The notes: a model not told the origin generated them from the letters alone. DNA of 64,000 bases from Pseudoteredinibacter isoporae_A (GCF_040372805.1 NZ_BAABWJ010000002.1:1-64000); one strand, 5' to 3'; counted from the stretch's first letter, positions 31,516-40,588 are shown. A program made the numbers and translations.

Positions 31516-32067
31516 TTAACGGCTTCGTGCGCCTTTTAAAAAACGAATCACCTCGTCAGCCCAATCCAAACAGGCCTGTTCCCCAATAATGCCTCTTCGC
31601 AAGGTCAAATAGGGCAGGGCCAGGTTTTCCTGTTCTTTCTTGGTGCTGCTTCGGTATTCATCTTCGATCGCGCGAAAGGTATTGAGCATGCGCTGATGAT
31701 TATCACGGTAGTCTTTCATCTCTTCCAACAGTTGGGATTGATCTGCTAGATGGCCGGCGTAAAGTTTGACGAGTAATGCGTCGTTAACTTTGCCTAATTT
31801 CAAGGGATGCCTGACCCAATCCGATAAGGCGTCACGACCAGCGTTTGTCAGAGTATAAATTTTCTTATCGGGCTTATTGTCCTGAGCTTCGATGTGAAAA
31901 TCAATCAACCCATCGGCGTGCATGGTTTTCAATTGGGCGTAAATCTGCTGGTGGCTGGCGTTCCAGAAATAGCCCAGGCGAGACTGGAACTGCTTGAGAA
32001 GGTCGTAGCCCGAGCTTTCCTCGGTTTCCAGCAGGGTAAGAATAGCGTGTTTCAGGGACATGGGCAT
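31516..32067 (-). CDS. PadR-family transcriptional repressor
   Basis: A 183-residue repressor with the PadR winged helix at the N-terminus (SLKHAILTLLETEESSGYDLLKQF, WNASHQQIYAQLKTMHADGLID, KKIYTLTNAGRDALSDW) and a C-terminal helical dimerisation domain (VirR-like, YLTLRRGIIGEQACLDWADEVIRFL). PadR proteins sense phenolic acids, drugs or other small molecules. The gene is divergent from the flavoprotein at 32255, and two TATGCA palindromes lie in the gap, so it should repress both itself and that gene. Start ATG at 32067 or 32061; neither has a strong ribosome-binding site. Confidence 0.9.
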   Translation of the reverse strand: MPMSLKHAILTLLETEESSGYDLLKQFQSRLGYFWNASHQQIYAQLKTMHADGLIDFHIEAQDNKPDKKIYTLTNAGRDALSDWVRHPLKLGKVNDALLVKLYAGHLADQSQLLEEMKDYRDNHQRMLNTFRAIEDEYRSSTKKEQENLALPYLTLRRGIIGEQACLDWADEVIRFLKGARSR

Positions 32068-32090
32068 TTGGCATTGCTGAACGAAAGGGG

Positions 32091-32179
32091 AGTATACCTT
32101 GGACAGTCACTATGCAAAAGTTTGCATATTGGATCTTGAGGCGTATACTGGCCCGAAGTCATATGCAAAAAATTGCATA
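32091..32179. promoter_or_regulatory. Divergent promoters with two PadR-type operators
   Basis: Palindrome one: TATGCAAAAGTTTGCATA (32111-32128). Palindrome two: TATGCAAAAAATTGCATA (32162-32179). Centres are 51 bp apart, about five helical turns. The rightward promoter has -35 TTTGCA (32121-32126) inside operator one, a 17-bp spacer and -10 TATACT (32144-32149), so operator two covers the region just after the transcript start. The leftward padR promoter has -10 TATACT (complement of 32091-32096) with its -35 also in operator one. Binding would shut both promoters. Confidence 0.75.
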
Positions 32180-32254
32180 GCGTTGCTTGGCTCACTGTTA
32201 TGGCGGTGAGCTGGCATGGCCCGCTGATAATAAGACTGATAGGAGGCTTGTCAC

Positions 32255-33889
32255 ATGTCTGAGAAAGTGAAAGTTCGCACCGGGATCCGCTATCGTAAGA
32301 AACACTTGGCGGAGCACTACGATGCCATCGTTGTGGGCTCTGGAATTGGGGGCTTAACGACGGCCGCTTTGCTGTCTCTATTGGGCAAAAAAGTCTGTGT
32401 GCTGGAGCAACACTACACCGCCGGTGGCTATACCCACGCTTATGAGCGCGAAGGTTATGAGTGGGATGTGGGGGTTCACTATATCGGTGAGGTGCACAAG
32501 CCATCGACGATGAAGCGTATGTTTGATGTATTAAGCCAGGGGCGCCTGAAGTGGCAGGCGATGGACCCGGTATACGATCGCATTATCATTGGTGGTAAAG
32601 AATTCGACTTTGTTGCAGGGCGGGAAAACTTTATTGCCTCGCTGAGCGAGCAGTTCCCCGATGAACGTGACAGCATCGAACGTTACGTTGCGCTGATTCG
32701 CGAGATGTCCAGCCAAACCCCCAAATTTTTCGCAGGTCAGGCGATGCCAAAGTGGATGTCGTCGATATACCGCCGATTGCGCCCATTTCTGGTACGGAAG
32801 GAATTTTTCCAATCGACTCGTGAGGTTCTCGAAGGCATTACTCAGAATCAGGAACTGATCAGTGTGCTAACCGGGCAATGGGGTGATTATGGTCAACCGC
32901 CGCGGGACGCCGCCTTCCTAATGCACGCATTGATCGCCAAGCATTATCTGGCGGGTGGAGCCTATCCGGTGGGGGGCGCCAGTGAGATGGCACGTTCTAT
33001 TATTCCCACCATTCAGCAAAGCGGCGGTGAGGTGTTTACCTACGCCGAAGTTGCTGAGGTTCTGGTGAAAGACAATAAAGCCTACGGCGTTAAAATGGCG
33101 AAAGGCGATGAAATCCATGCGGATGTGGTGATCAGTAATATCGGTATTCATAAAACCCTGGGCAAACTGTATCCCGAAGCAAGTCGGGTGCAACACAATG
33201 TGGCTGCCACCTTGGGGAATGAGGTGCTGAACCATTCCAGTGCGTCATACTGTTTGTACGCAGGGTTTAAAGGAGAAAGCAAAGAGCTGGGGCTGGACAC
33301 AACCAATCTTTGGATATACCCCAATGGTGACCACGAAGCCAATGTAGATGCGTTTCGCGAGGGAACGCACAGTGATTTTCCTCTATTGTATATGTCGTTT
33401 CCAAGCACAAAAGATCCGACATGGTCAGAACGTTTTCCAGGTAAAAGCACCGTTGAAATTGTGACCATTGCTAACTTCGAAGACTACCAACCCTGGGAAG
33501 ATACCTATTGGCGAAAACGTGGCGATGATTACGAGGCGCGCAAAGAAAAACTTTCTCAGGAGCTGTTGGAAAAGCTCTTTGAACGCAAACCTCAGCTGCG
33601 CGACGCACTGGATTACTACGAACTGGGCACGCCACTGTCGACACAGTTTTATCAACACAATACGGCCGGTGAAATTTACGGTGTTGATCATTGGGTGGAC
33701 CGTTTTGAACAGTCTTGCATGCACCCACAAACCGATATTCAAAACCTCTATATGACAGGCGCCGATGTGATGACGGCAGGTGTCGGTGGCGGGCTGATGG
33801 GGGGAGTCATGTGTACGATGCGTATACTGGGTTTACGCAAAAGCGGAGACGTCATGAAGCTGTTTAAGAACTATGTGGAAGCAAGCTAA
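32255..33889 (+). CDS. FAD-dependent oxidoreductase, carotenoid isomerase / retinol saturase-like
   Basis: A 544-residue flavoprotein. The FAD fold is near the N-terminus (AIVVGSGIGGLTTAALLSLLGKKVCVLEQHYTAGGY), with VGVHYIGEVH, PVGGASEMARSI and ADVVISNIG typical of the CrtISO/phytoene-desaturase/retinol-saturase superfamily, and the C-terminal LYMTGADVMTAGVGGGLMGG. Members isomerise or saturate polyene chains, but bacterial relatives outside carotenoid clusters have unknown substrates; no crt genes are near. AGGAGG lies 8 nt before the ATG. It is repressed, presumably, by the divergent PadR protein, and its stop is 7 bp from the convergent TetR gene's stop. Confidence 0.88.
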   Translation: MSEKVKVRTGIRYRKKHLAEHYDAIVVGSGIGGLTTAALLSLLGKKVCVLEQHYTAGGYTHAYEREGYEWDVGVHYIGEVHKPSTMKRMFDVLSQGRLKWQAMDPVYDRIIIGGKEFDFVAGRENFIASLSEQFPDERDSIERYVALIREMSSQTPKFFAGQAMPKWMSSIYRRLRPFLVRKEFFQSTREVLEGITQNQELISVLTGQWGDYGQPPRDAAFLMHALIAKHYLAGGAYPVGGASEMARSIIPTIQQSGGEVFTYAEVAEVLVKDNKAYGVKMAKGDEIHADVVISNIGIHKTLGKLYPEASRVQHNVAATLGNEVLNHSSASYCLYAGFKGESKELGLDTTNLWIYPNGDHEANVDAFREGTHSDFPLLYMSFPSTKDPTWSERFPGKSTVEIVTIANFEDYQPWEDTYWRKRGDDYEARKEKLSQELLEKLFERKPQLRDALDYYELGTPLSTQFYQHNTAGEIYGVDHWVDRFEQSCMHPQTDIQNLYMTGADVMTAGVGGGLMGGVMCTMRILGLRKSGDVMKLFKNYVEAS

Positions 33890-33896
33890 GGCTTTT

Positions 33897-34523
33897 TCAG
33901 CCCTTGATGCTCGATAGATAGTCTTCCATCACCGCAATGTTGGCACACAGCTCCCAGTGATTACACTGCTTTAACTGTTTGGGGGTGTTGTACCGCGCAC
34001 GATAAGACCATGTGCCAATATTGATAGAGTAGGAAAAATACACCAGTTGCTTGAGCTGATTTCGGGTGCCTGGAAACTGGTAGTGTTTCAAAGCTTGAAT
34101 CAGTAATTCACTGACTTCCTCACTGTGTCGGTCATCCAGCGCTTCCAACTCCGGATAAAGTTGCAGCGCTTGATTGATTTCAGCCATGGGACCGCCTTCT
34201 TGTTCAGCTTTGAGCAGATTTCCCAAGAGATAACGAAAGCCATCTTTCCAGTCCGGATGTTGATCAATATTCTGCAGAAATTCGGTAATCAGATGGCGAA
34301 GTGCTTTGAGGTAGTCCTCATACAAGGCCTGCAATACGGCCTGCTTGTTTTCAAAGTACTGGTATAGGGAACCCACCGACACCTCAGCGGCTTTAGCTAA
34401 TTTAGGCATTGTTAGCCCCTGCAAGCCTTCCTCTTTCAGTAGTTTATTGCAGCTGCGCAAAATCGTGTTCACTCGTTCCTGCGAGCGTTTTTGGCTGGGC
34501 TGCTTTTTAAGGCTGTTATTCAT
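33897..34523 (-). CDS. TetR-family transcriptional regulator
   Basis: A 208-residue regulator. The N-terminal helix-turn-helix is typical (RVNTILRSCNKLLKEEGLQGLTMPKLAKAAEVSVGSLYQYFENKQAVLQAL) and the remainder is a helical ligand domain with no closer family visible. It is divergent from the TonB receptor gene at 34754; two matching palindromes in the 230-bp gap are its probable operators. The ligand may be the imported compound or a product of the downstream amidohydrolase. Confidence 0.92.
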   Translation of the reverse strand: MNNSLKKQPSQKRSQERVNTILRSCNKLLKEEGLQGLTMPKLAKAAEVSVGSLYQYFENKQAVLQALYEDYLKALRHLITEFLQNIDQHPDWKDGFRYLLGNLLKAEQEGGPMAEINQALQLYPELEALDDRHSEEVSELLIQALKHYQFPGTRNQLKQLVYFSYSINIGTWSYRARYNTPKQLKQCNHWELCANIAVMEDYLSSIKG

Positions 34524-34657
34524 AGGGGCTTTGTCTGAGCTCAGTCGGGTTTTACTCTAAAGGTTCTTTAGGGCAATCAAAGGCTTAGCGTCAAAGTATA
34601 TCAGCAAACCGCCCTTGGCTTACCAGTTGTCTGGTATCAGGCTACCCCAAAAGGGTT

Positions 34658-34732
34658 ATGTGAATAAACATTCACATTTATTGACGTCTATATTACTCCT
34701 GTTGCATGATGAATGTGAATAAACATTCATAT
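34658..34732 (+). promoter_or_regulatory. TonB receptor promoter with two TetR-type operators
   Basis: ATGTGAAT-AAAC-ATTCACAT (34658-34677) is a perfect 8-bp palindrome, and ATGTGAAT-AAAC-ATTCATAT (34713-34732) repeats it with one change. Their centres are 55 bp apart. Between them lie a -35 TTGACG (34681-34686) and a weak -10 CATGAT (34705-34710, 18-bp spacer), so both sites flank the promoter of the gene at 34754. The spacing and identical sequence support one regulator, most simply the adjacent TetR protein. Confidence 0.7.
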
Positions 34733-34753
34733 AATAATTAATCGGAGTGGATT

Positions 34754-37069
34754 ATGAATCGCCAAGCAATCGGTATAGCGGCTTTTGCAGTGGCCTGCCT
34801 GCCAATGGCCGTGAAAGCTCAAACACTGGAGGAGGTTGTCGTCACAGCCCAAAAACGTGATCAGAGCAGCCAGGATATCCCCATCTCAGTCAGCGCTTTC
34901 AGCGCCGAACAAATTTCTAAACTCGGCAATACCGGCCTGCAGGAACTTGCTGCCAATGTGGCAGGCGCCGAGATTTTTGATGATCGTGGTTCCGGTCAGC
35001 CAACTTGGGTGATTCGTGGAGTAGGCTTGGCAGATTTCAATCCGAACAATACGCCCACCGCCGCCATTTTTTATGATGAAGCCTATATGTTCTCGAATGT
35101 GTTGGGTGGCATCGGCCTGTTCGATATTGAACAGGTGGAAGTGCTGAAAGGTCCCCAGGGTGGTTTGTATGGCCGCAATACCAGCGGTGGTGCCGTGCGT
35201 GTGAATTCCCGACGCGCCAAAGTGGGAGAAGAGAGTAACGGTTATGTGCGTGGCAGCTTGGGACGCTGGAACAAAAGCCGCCTGGAAGCCGCAACTGGGT
35301 TTGATATCGGTGACAATGCCGCCGTTCGTTTGGCTGCTGTCAGCAGTCAAGGTGGCGGATGGCAAGACAGCCTGGCAACCGAAGGCGATGATGAGTTTGG
35401 TGATCAGGGTTTTACGGCTCTGCGCGCTCAGCTCGCTTGGCAGCTTAATGAAAAAACAGATGTGTTGTTGAAAATCGATTACGGACGGGATAACTCAGAA
35501 ACGTATCTGGCACAGGGTCAGGCAAGTTTTCTTGCAGATGGTTCGGGCCGTTGCCCAGCGGTGGCCGCCGGTGGTGCCGCAAATGAAAGCTGTTTCACTT
35601 TGGCGAATATTTTGTCCAACTTTGTGTTCGGCACAGGTACCGGACCACTGGCGACTGATCAAGATGATCAGGGGCGCCGTACAAGCTCGAATCCCATTAA
35701 TGAACTCGACAATGACTGGCGTAGCGCGAACATGCGGTGGCAGTGGGAAGGCGACAATATTCAGTTTACGTCCATCACTACCGCGATGGATTACAACTTC
35801 AAGCAAAATTACGATTTTGATGCGTCGCATTTAACCTTGTTCCACGAGCGCAGTCGTAGTGAACTCAGCGCCTGGTCGCAGGAGTTTCGCTGGCAGGGCG
35901 AGTTGTCCGATAGCGTGTACTGGCTTTTGGGGGCCAGCTACAGTGATGAAGAAGTCTTGGCTCATCGAGATTCGGATCTGTCTCAACTGGTTGATTTCCC
36001 CAGTTTAGGTTTCCGCTCTTTCACGCAGGAAACCACCTCTGCTGCCGCCTATGGCCAGCTGGAATGGGAGTTCCATGAGGCCTGGAAAATTCACGGCTCC
36101 TTGCGTTATACCAAAGAAGATAAAGATCTGATCAACTATCGCTTTTTTGAATCCGAGGGCAATGGCGTTGATCTCAATGGCGATGGCCAACTGCAGCCGT
36201 TTTTTTGGCTTGATGGTGTCAATCAAAAAGCCGATTTGGACAGCCACTTTTCAGGCCACATTGGTTTGGATTGGACACCCAATGATGAAGTGTTGATGTA
36301 CGCAAAAGCCACGCGTGGATTTAAATCGGGCGGCTTCTTCGGCGGTTTTGCTTTCAGTGCTGCCGAGCTTGCCGCCTATGATGAAGAATTGATTTGGTCT
36401 TATGAGCTGGGCTGGAAAACCGACTTGTTGGACCGTCGTTTGCGTTTTAACGGTGCCGTGTACTATTACGACTATCAGGATGTGCAGGGTTTTACTCAGG
36501 AATTCAACCAGCAGATCGATGGCGTGCTCACCAAGTTGGGGAATCTTGGCGACGCTGAGCATAAGGGCGTAGAAATTGAGCTGACCTACCTGCCGGAATT
36601 TATCGATAATCTGCAGTTGTCTTTGCAGGCGAATTATCTGAGCGCAAAAATTTCTGAATCCGCAACAATCGGTTTAGATCCTGACGGGGTGCAGGTGCCC
36701 TTGCAGGGGTTGCGTCGAGCTTTTGCACCCGAATACAGTTTCGGCTTCCAGCTTGAACATCAAACGGATTTAAATGAGCATTATCAATTGAACAGCTCAC
36801 TCAATTACAGCTGGCGGGATGATATCAATGCGGACGATGCCTATGGCACCAATCTTGATCGCGCCTTGTTTGGAATTGAATCTTATCAGCTTCTCGGTAT
36901 GCGTTTTGAATTGTTGCCAACAGCGGCTGATTGGAAGGTGGCTCTATTGCTCGATAATGTCACTAACGAAGCGTACAGTTTGAACCGCAGTGCGGATGAT
37001 CTAGGCAGCTTCAATCGTGTTCAAGGGCGTCCGCGCAGCTGGACGTTGGAATTGAGCTATGAATGGTAA
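34754..37069 (+). CDS. TonB-dependent outer-membrane receptor
   Basis: A 771-residue receptor: signal peptide of 22 residues (cleavage after AVKA), plug start LEEVVVTAQKRDQSSQDIPISVSAF, VEVLKGPQGGLYGRNTSGGAVRVNS, and a barrel ending LELSYEW, where the last residue is Trp rather than the usual Phe. Both aromatics are accepted by the assembly machinery. It is under the TetR-operator promoter and its end overlaps the frame of the amidohydrolase gene; GGAG lies 7 nt before the ATG. Uptake of an amide-containing substrate, linked to that amidohydrolase, is the natural guess; the ligand is unknown. Confidence 0.92.
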   Translation: MNRQAIGIAAFAVACLPMAVKAQTLEEVVVTAQKRDQSSQDIPISVSAFSAEQISKLGNTGLQELAANVAGAEIFDDRGSGQPTWVIRGVGLADFNPNNTPTAAIFYDEAYMFSNVLGGIGLFDIEQVEVLKGPQGGLYGRNTSGGAVRVNSRRAKVGEESNGYVRGSLGRWNKSRLEAATGFDIGDNAAVRLAAVSSQGGGWQDSLATEGDDEFGDQGFTALRAQLAWQLNEKTDVLLKIDYGRDNSETYLAQGQASFLADGSGRCPAVAAGGAANESCFTLANILSNFVFGTGTGPLATDQDDQGRRTSSNPINELDNDWRSANMRWQWEGDNIQFTSITTAMDYNFKQNYDFDASHLTLFHERSRSELSAWSQEFRWQGELSDSVYWLLGASYSDEEVLAHRDSDLSQLVDFPSLGFRSFTQETTSAAAYGQLEWEFHEAWKIHGSLRYTKEDKDLINYRFFESEGNGVDLNGDGQLQPFFWLDGVNQKADLDSHFSGHIGLDWTPNDEVLMYAKATRGFKSGGFFGGFAFSAAELAAYDEELIWSYELGWKTDLLDRRLRFNGAVYYYDYQDVQGFTQEFNQQIDGVLTKLGNLGDAEHKGVEIELTYLPEFIDNLQLSLQANYLSAKISESATIGLDPDGVQVPLQGLRRAFAPEYSFGFQLEHQTDLNEHYQLNSSLNYSWRDDINADDAYGTNLDRALFGIESYQLLGMRFELLPTAADWKVALLLDNVTNEAYSLNRSADDLGSFNRVQGRPRSWTLELSYEW

Positions 37070-37088
37070 ATGGGTGGAGATAAACAGC

Positions 37089-38864
37089 ATGTTTCGCAAT
37101 GTATTGAAGTCGGTTGTGTGCTCATCGGATAGTGTGCGTTGGAAAGCTCTTGCCGGCCTAGCGGCCGGATTTTTTAGCGCACAGGTTTTTTCCGCGGTGG
37201 TGTACAGCAATGGCCAAATTTATACCATGAATCCGGCCCAGCCCTGGGCAGAGTCAGTCGTTGTCGATGAAGACAAGATTGTCTACGTAGGGGATGCGGC
37301 TGGTGCAGAATCCTATGTAAGAGAAGGCGCTGAGCATGTCGATCTCGCAGGCAAGCTTATGCTTCCTGGTTTGATTGAAACGCACGCTCATCCGGTCTTC
37401 GGTTCGGTGTTGGCTTCAGGCTTGGTGTTCGATGTTGAAGAGAGCACGGTCGAATCTTATGTCGCGCAGGTACAGGCCTATCTGAAAGAGCATCCCAATG
37501 ATGATGTGATTTTCGGTTTTGGTTTTTATGCCGATAGCTTCGGCAAGGCCGGGCCTCGAAAAGAGATACTGGACGAGCTGGACAGCGAACGACCCATTGT
37601 TTTTCTGGACGATGGCGGCCACAGCGCCTGGGCGAATTCAAAAGCATTGGCGTTGGCGGGTGTGAACCGCAATACACCTGATCCTGTCCCTGGGGTGCAC
37701 TTTTATCGACGCGACAAAAATGGCGAGCCGACCGGCTACGCTTTGGAAACTCAAGCGGTAGAGCCCTTGGTCGAAGCTATGGGTATTTATGCGTCTGACA
37801 ATGTTCGTACGCAACTGCAACAGCTAATGCCGATGTTTCCGATGTTGGGTTACACCACGGTATTTGATGCCGGTATGCTCAGTTTGACGGAGGTGGGCCA
37901 TCAAGTATTGACGTCATTGGAGAAGTCCGGGGAGTTGAATACCCGCATGATGACTTCCCTGAGTTTGCTCGATCCGGACAAGGCCAAAAATACGGTTAAG
38001 GATTTACAGTCTCTTCGTAAACAGTATCAGAGCGAATTGATCTGGCCGACCACGCTAAAGATCCATAACGACGGCACAACAGAAGCGGAAACGGCGGCCC
38101 AAATGACCCCGTATCTGAATGATTCGAAAAACGTCGGCGGTTTAATTTTGGAAGGTAAAGCGCTGTCGACTCTGGTTTCGGCGGTGGATAAGGCAGGATT
38201 CAATATTCACATTCATTCCATTGGTGATCGAGCCATTAAGGAAGCTCTGGACGCGTTTGCGGTGGCACGTAAACAGAACCCGGAACGTCAAAACCGCTTT
38301 TCCACCGCTCATACCGAGTTGGTGCGCCCAGAAGATCATGCTCGTTTTGCCAAGCTGGATGTTGTGGCGCAGACCACGCCATTGTGGTTTGGCATGGAGA
38401 GAGGCCACTCAAGCCGTGTTTTGGGCAAAGAGCGTGCCGATCGTTTGTACAGTTTTGCGGATATTTACCGCAGTGGCGGTAAAATTACGTTCGGCAGTGA
38501 CTTTCCCGTGAGCGGCGGATTACCGGGATTGGTCGCCATGAGTCAGATCGAATCGGGCATGACGCGTGCACTGCCTGGCGCGAGTCCGAACGCAGCGCAA
38601 CCGCGAGCGGAATCGGCTTTCAGTTTGGACGCGATGTTGCGAGGCTACACCATCGACGCCGCTTACCAAATCAATCGTGACCATGAATTGGGTTCTATTG
38701 AGGTGGGTAAGAAAGCGGATTTGATTGTGATGCGTGATAACGTATTCACCTTGGCACCTCAGAAGATTCACACCGCCAAGGTCGAACGCACAATATTGAA
38801 CGGCAAAACGGTTTATCAGCGTGGCTCGGAAGCGGAAAAGCTGGAAGCCGCATTGGGTTTGTAA
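37089..38864 (+). CDS. YtcJ-type amidohydrolase (amidohydrolase 3 family), exported
   Basis: A 591-residue enzyme with an N-terminal hydrophobic segment (about 18-35, AGLAAGFFSAQVFSA), so it is probably exported. The amidohydrolase fold is clear: LPGLIETHAHP metal motif, KIHNDGTTEAETAAQ, IHIHSIGDRAIKEAL, STAHTELVRPEDH, ITFGSDFPVSGG, and the closing sheet SIEVGKKADLIVM. The YtcJ group hydrolyses N-substituted formamides or other C-N bonds, but few members have known substrates. The ATG at 37089, 9 nt after GGAG, is favoured; an ATG at 37059 lies inside the receptor gene. It forms an operon with that receptor under TetR-type control. Confidence 0.88.
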   Translation: MFRNVLKSVVCSSDSVRWKALAGLAAGFFSAQVFSAVVYSNGQIYTMNPAQPWAESVVVDEDKIVYVGDAAGAESYVREGAEHVDLAGKLMLPGLIETHAHPVFGSVLASGLVFDVEESTVESYVAQVQAYLKEHPNDDVIFGFGFYADSFGKAGPRKEILDELDSERPIVFLDDGGHSAWANSKALALAGVNRNTPDPVPGVHFYRRDKNGEPTGYALETQAVEPLVEAMGIYASDNVRTQLQQLMPMFPMLGYTTVFDAGMLSLTEVGHQVLTSLEKSGELNTRMMTSLSLLDPDKAKNTVKDLQSLRKQYQSELIWPTTLKIHNDGTTEAETAAQMTPYLNDSKNVGGLILEGKALSTLVSAVDKAGFNIHIHSIGDRAIKEALDAFAVARKQNPERQNRFSTAHTELVRPEDHARFAKLDVVAQTTPLWFGMERGHSSRVLGKERADRLYSFADIYRSGGKITFGSDFPVSGGLPGLVAMSQIESGMTRALPGASPNAAQPRAESAFSLDAMLRGYTIDAAYQINRDHELGSIEVGKKADLIVMRDNVFTLAPQKIHTAKVERTILNGKTVYQRGSEAEKLEAALGL

Positions 38865-38899
38865 CGCCGTCACTCATCTTTGAATTAACCGTAGATCAG

Positions 38900-38943
38900 G
38901 CCCTCCCAATAGAGGGCTTTGGCATTCCAGGCCATTGAATGCC
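38900..38943 (+). terminator. Hairpins after the YtcJ-type gene
   Basis: GCCCTC (38900-38905) pairs with GAGGGC (38912-38917) and is followed by TTT; then GGCATTC (38921-38927) pairs perfectly with GAATGCC (38937-38943). The first is a plausible but weak intrinsic terminator because the T-run is only three long. Confidence 0.5.
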
Positions 38944-39047
38944 CTTCGATGGCTCATTTGGGGTACATGGTTTTTTTGCAGATTTCTTGAAAAGTTAGTT
39001 ATAACTAGTTTATTGTTTTGACCTATCTATTGGATAAGGTTGATTCG

Positions 39048-39327
39048 ATGAAACCAGGTATCTTCACCACGGCGCTCTGTGCGGCCATCTCTTTTGTTGC
39101 CAGTCACTCCCAGGCGGAAAAGTGACGAGTTTTTTGTGAAATGGAAGGATCCGAATTTTAATTCCAAAGAGAAAGCTTTTTACTATGTGCGCGTTCTTGA
39201 AGCACCCACCATGAGGCATTCGCAGTTTGATGCTCTCGCTATGAGGCGATCAAAAGCCAATAATGAGCCAGCACTGATCCAGGAAAGAGCGTATTCCTCG
39301 CCTATCTGGCTAACTCCAGAATCGTAA
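39048..39327 (+). pseudogene. Deletion remnant of a DUF3604 protein gene
   Basis: The ATG at 39048 opens a normal signal peptide (MKPGIFTTALCAAISFVASH then SQAEK) that meets TGA at 39123. In the +1 frame, directly after it, the sequence reads KWKDPNFNSKEKAFYYVRVL and later IQERAYSSPIWLTPES, the conserved C-terminus of DUF3604 proteins, which are normally about 600 residues or more. So the first 25 and last 65 or so codons are joined by a large, frame-breaking internal deletion. It lies after the YtcJ-type operon and may once have belonged to it. Confidence 0.8.
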
Positions 39328-39392
39328 ATTGGTCTTGCCTGTGAACAAGCATTGGCCTGGGGCTGCCTAAGGCAGCCTCAGGTTTAGAGGGG

Positions 39393-40151
39393 TTACTTAG
39401 GCTTGCGGAACTTTAATGTCCAGCGGTCTGAATTGCCGGTCACTGACTTCACACCAACTTCATAGCGCAGTTCATCGTCCTCGCGATAATGCAGCTCGCT
39501 GTAATCTTCGAAAACAAATCCTTGGGCCTGAATCTCCTTAATGGCTTTAACTGGGTCAAAGCGACGGCGGTTGCTGTTGGTGCCAGGCTCCATGTGACGC
39601 GCAGTGTGATCGACCACGGCGTAGACACCGCCAGGTTTCAGGGCTTGCCAGGCGGCTTTGTTCATGGCCGTCCGTCCACCCTCGGTCAGGTTGTGGTAGT
39701 TACGGAAGGTAAAAACGATATCAGCTCCTTTTACACCGATGTCGGTAAAGTTCAAATCAGAAAATCGGGCACCTTCTTCACGACTGAATTTGGCGTCGTT
39801 TTTGGCAATGTTCATTTTTTCAAAGCCGGCTTTTCCGCTCAGAGATTTGCTGATGCGGCTGGTGCCAAGTGCAGCGTGATACTCACCGTTTTCGGCCATG
39901 ACGGGAACCAACAGCTTGGTGTACCAACCACCACCGGGAATAAACTCAACCACTTTCATATCATCACGTAAACCGAAGAATTCCAGCGTTTCGACGGGCA
40001 TACGATTGCGGTCGCGCGCGGTTTCTTTTTCGGTGCGAATTTCGGCCTGCATAGCAGACTGGATTTTAGCTTTTGTGGCATCGAAACTGTCGGCCAATAC
40101 GCTGGCGCTGAAGGCTGTAGCGGTAATCAAGAGTGCTGAAGTCAATCGCAT
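39393..40151 (-). CDS. Exported SAM-dependent methyltransferase-like protein (COG4798 type)
   Basis: A 252-residue protein with a signal peptide (about 1-20, ending VLA) followed by a class I methyltransferase fold: VVEFIPGGGWYTKLLVPVM (cofactor loop), AALGTSRI, DIVFTFRNYHNL, LKPGGVYAVVDH. This is the odd group of predicted periplasmic methyltransferases whose source of S-adenosylmethionine outside the cytoplasm is unexplained. ATG at 40151 has AGGAAT 7 nt upstream; the TTG two codons earlier is less likely. It stands alone with its own promoter region. Confidence 0.85.
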   Translation of the reverse strand: MRLTSALLITATAFSASVLADSFDATKAKIQSAMQAEIRTEKETARDRNRMPVETLEFFGLRDDMKVVEFIPGGGWYTKLLVPVMAENGEYHAALGTSRISKSLSGKAGFEKMNIAKNDAKFSREEGARFSDLNFTDIGVKGADIVFTFRNYHNLTEGGRTAMNKAAWQALKPGGVYAVVDHTARHMEPGTNSNRRRFDPVKAIKEIQAQGFVFEDYSELHYREDDELRYEVGVKSVTGNSDRWTLKFRKPK

Positions 40152-40588
40152 AGTCAATTCCTAATGTATTCGAGTTATCGTTCGTTATATCCAGCCGTTT
40201 CAAGTGGAGACATTCCACAGGTAAAAAAGCAACTTGGAATCCTACCACCTCGTTTTATCCAGTAAAGATAGACGGCGAACTTTAATGCGGTAAGTTGAGT
40301 GATATGAAGGGTGAATGTCTTGGGTTTTTTCGAGTAAATCTCCGATCTGTCCTGCCCAGCGTTTGATGGCCAGGCACACCGGAGTTTCTACGGTGTCATT
40401 GACGGTCACAAGACTGGGGACTGTGGAAGATATTCAGGATGTGATTCCTGTCACCGTGCGTTCTTTAATCATACGGCAGGGGCGGTTGATGACTGGCGTT
40501 TTGAACTGGTTCGCGCCGACCGTAAAGCGGTTGATGTGCAAATTCGACTCAAGATGGCATTGGAGCTGCGATAATCGCGTCTGACAAG
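40152..40588. other. Intergenic stretch with a possible broken gene
   Basis: Plus-strand frame ending at the TAA near 40574 reads, without a start, DGHKTGDCGRYSGCDSCHRA and then WRFELVRADRKAVDVQIRLK, which is protein-like; it opens only after an in-frame TAA near 40340. An alternative frame from an ATG at 40315 spells an unconvincing basic sequence. I cannot assign either and suspect a decayed gene or chance. Confidence 0.25.

Noticed and set aside
40315..40584. Plus-strand open frame of 89 codons starting with an ATG
   Set aside because: Composition is not protein-like and no ribosome-binding site is seen; another frame over the same bases looks more coherent.
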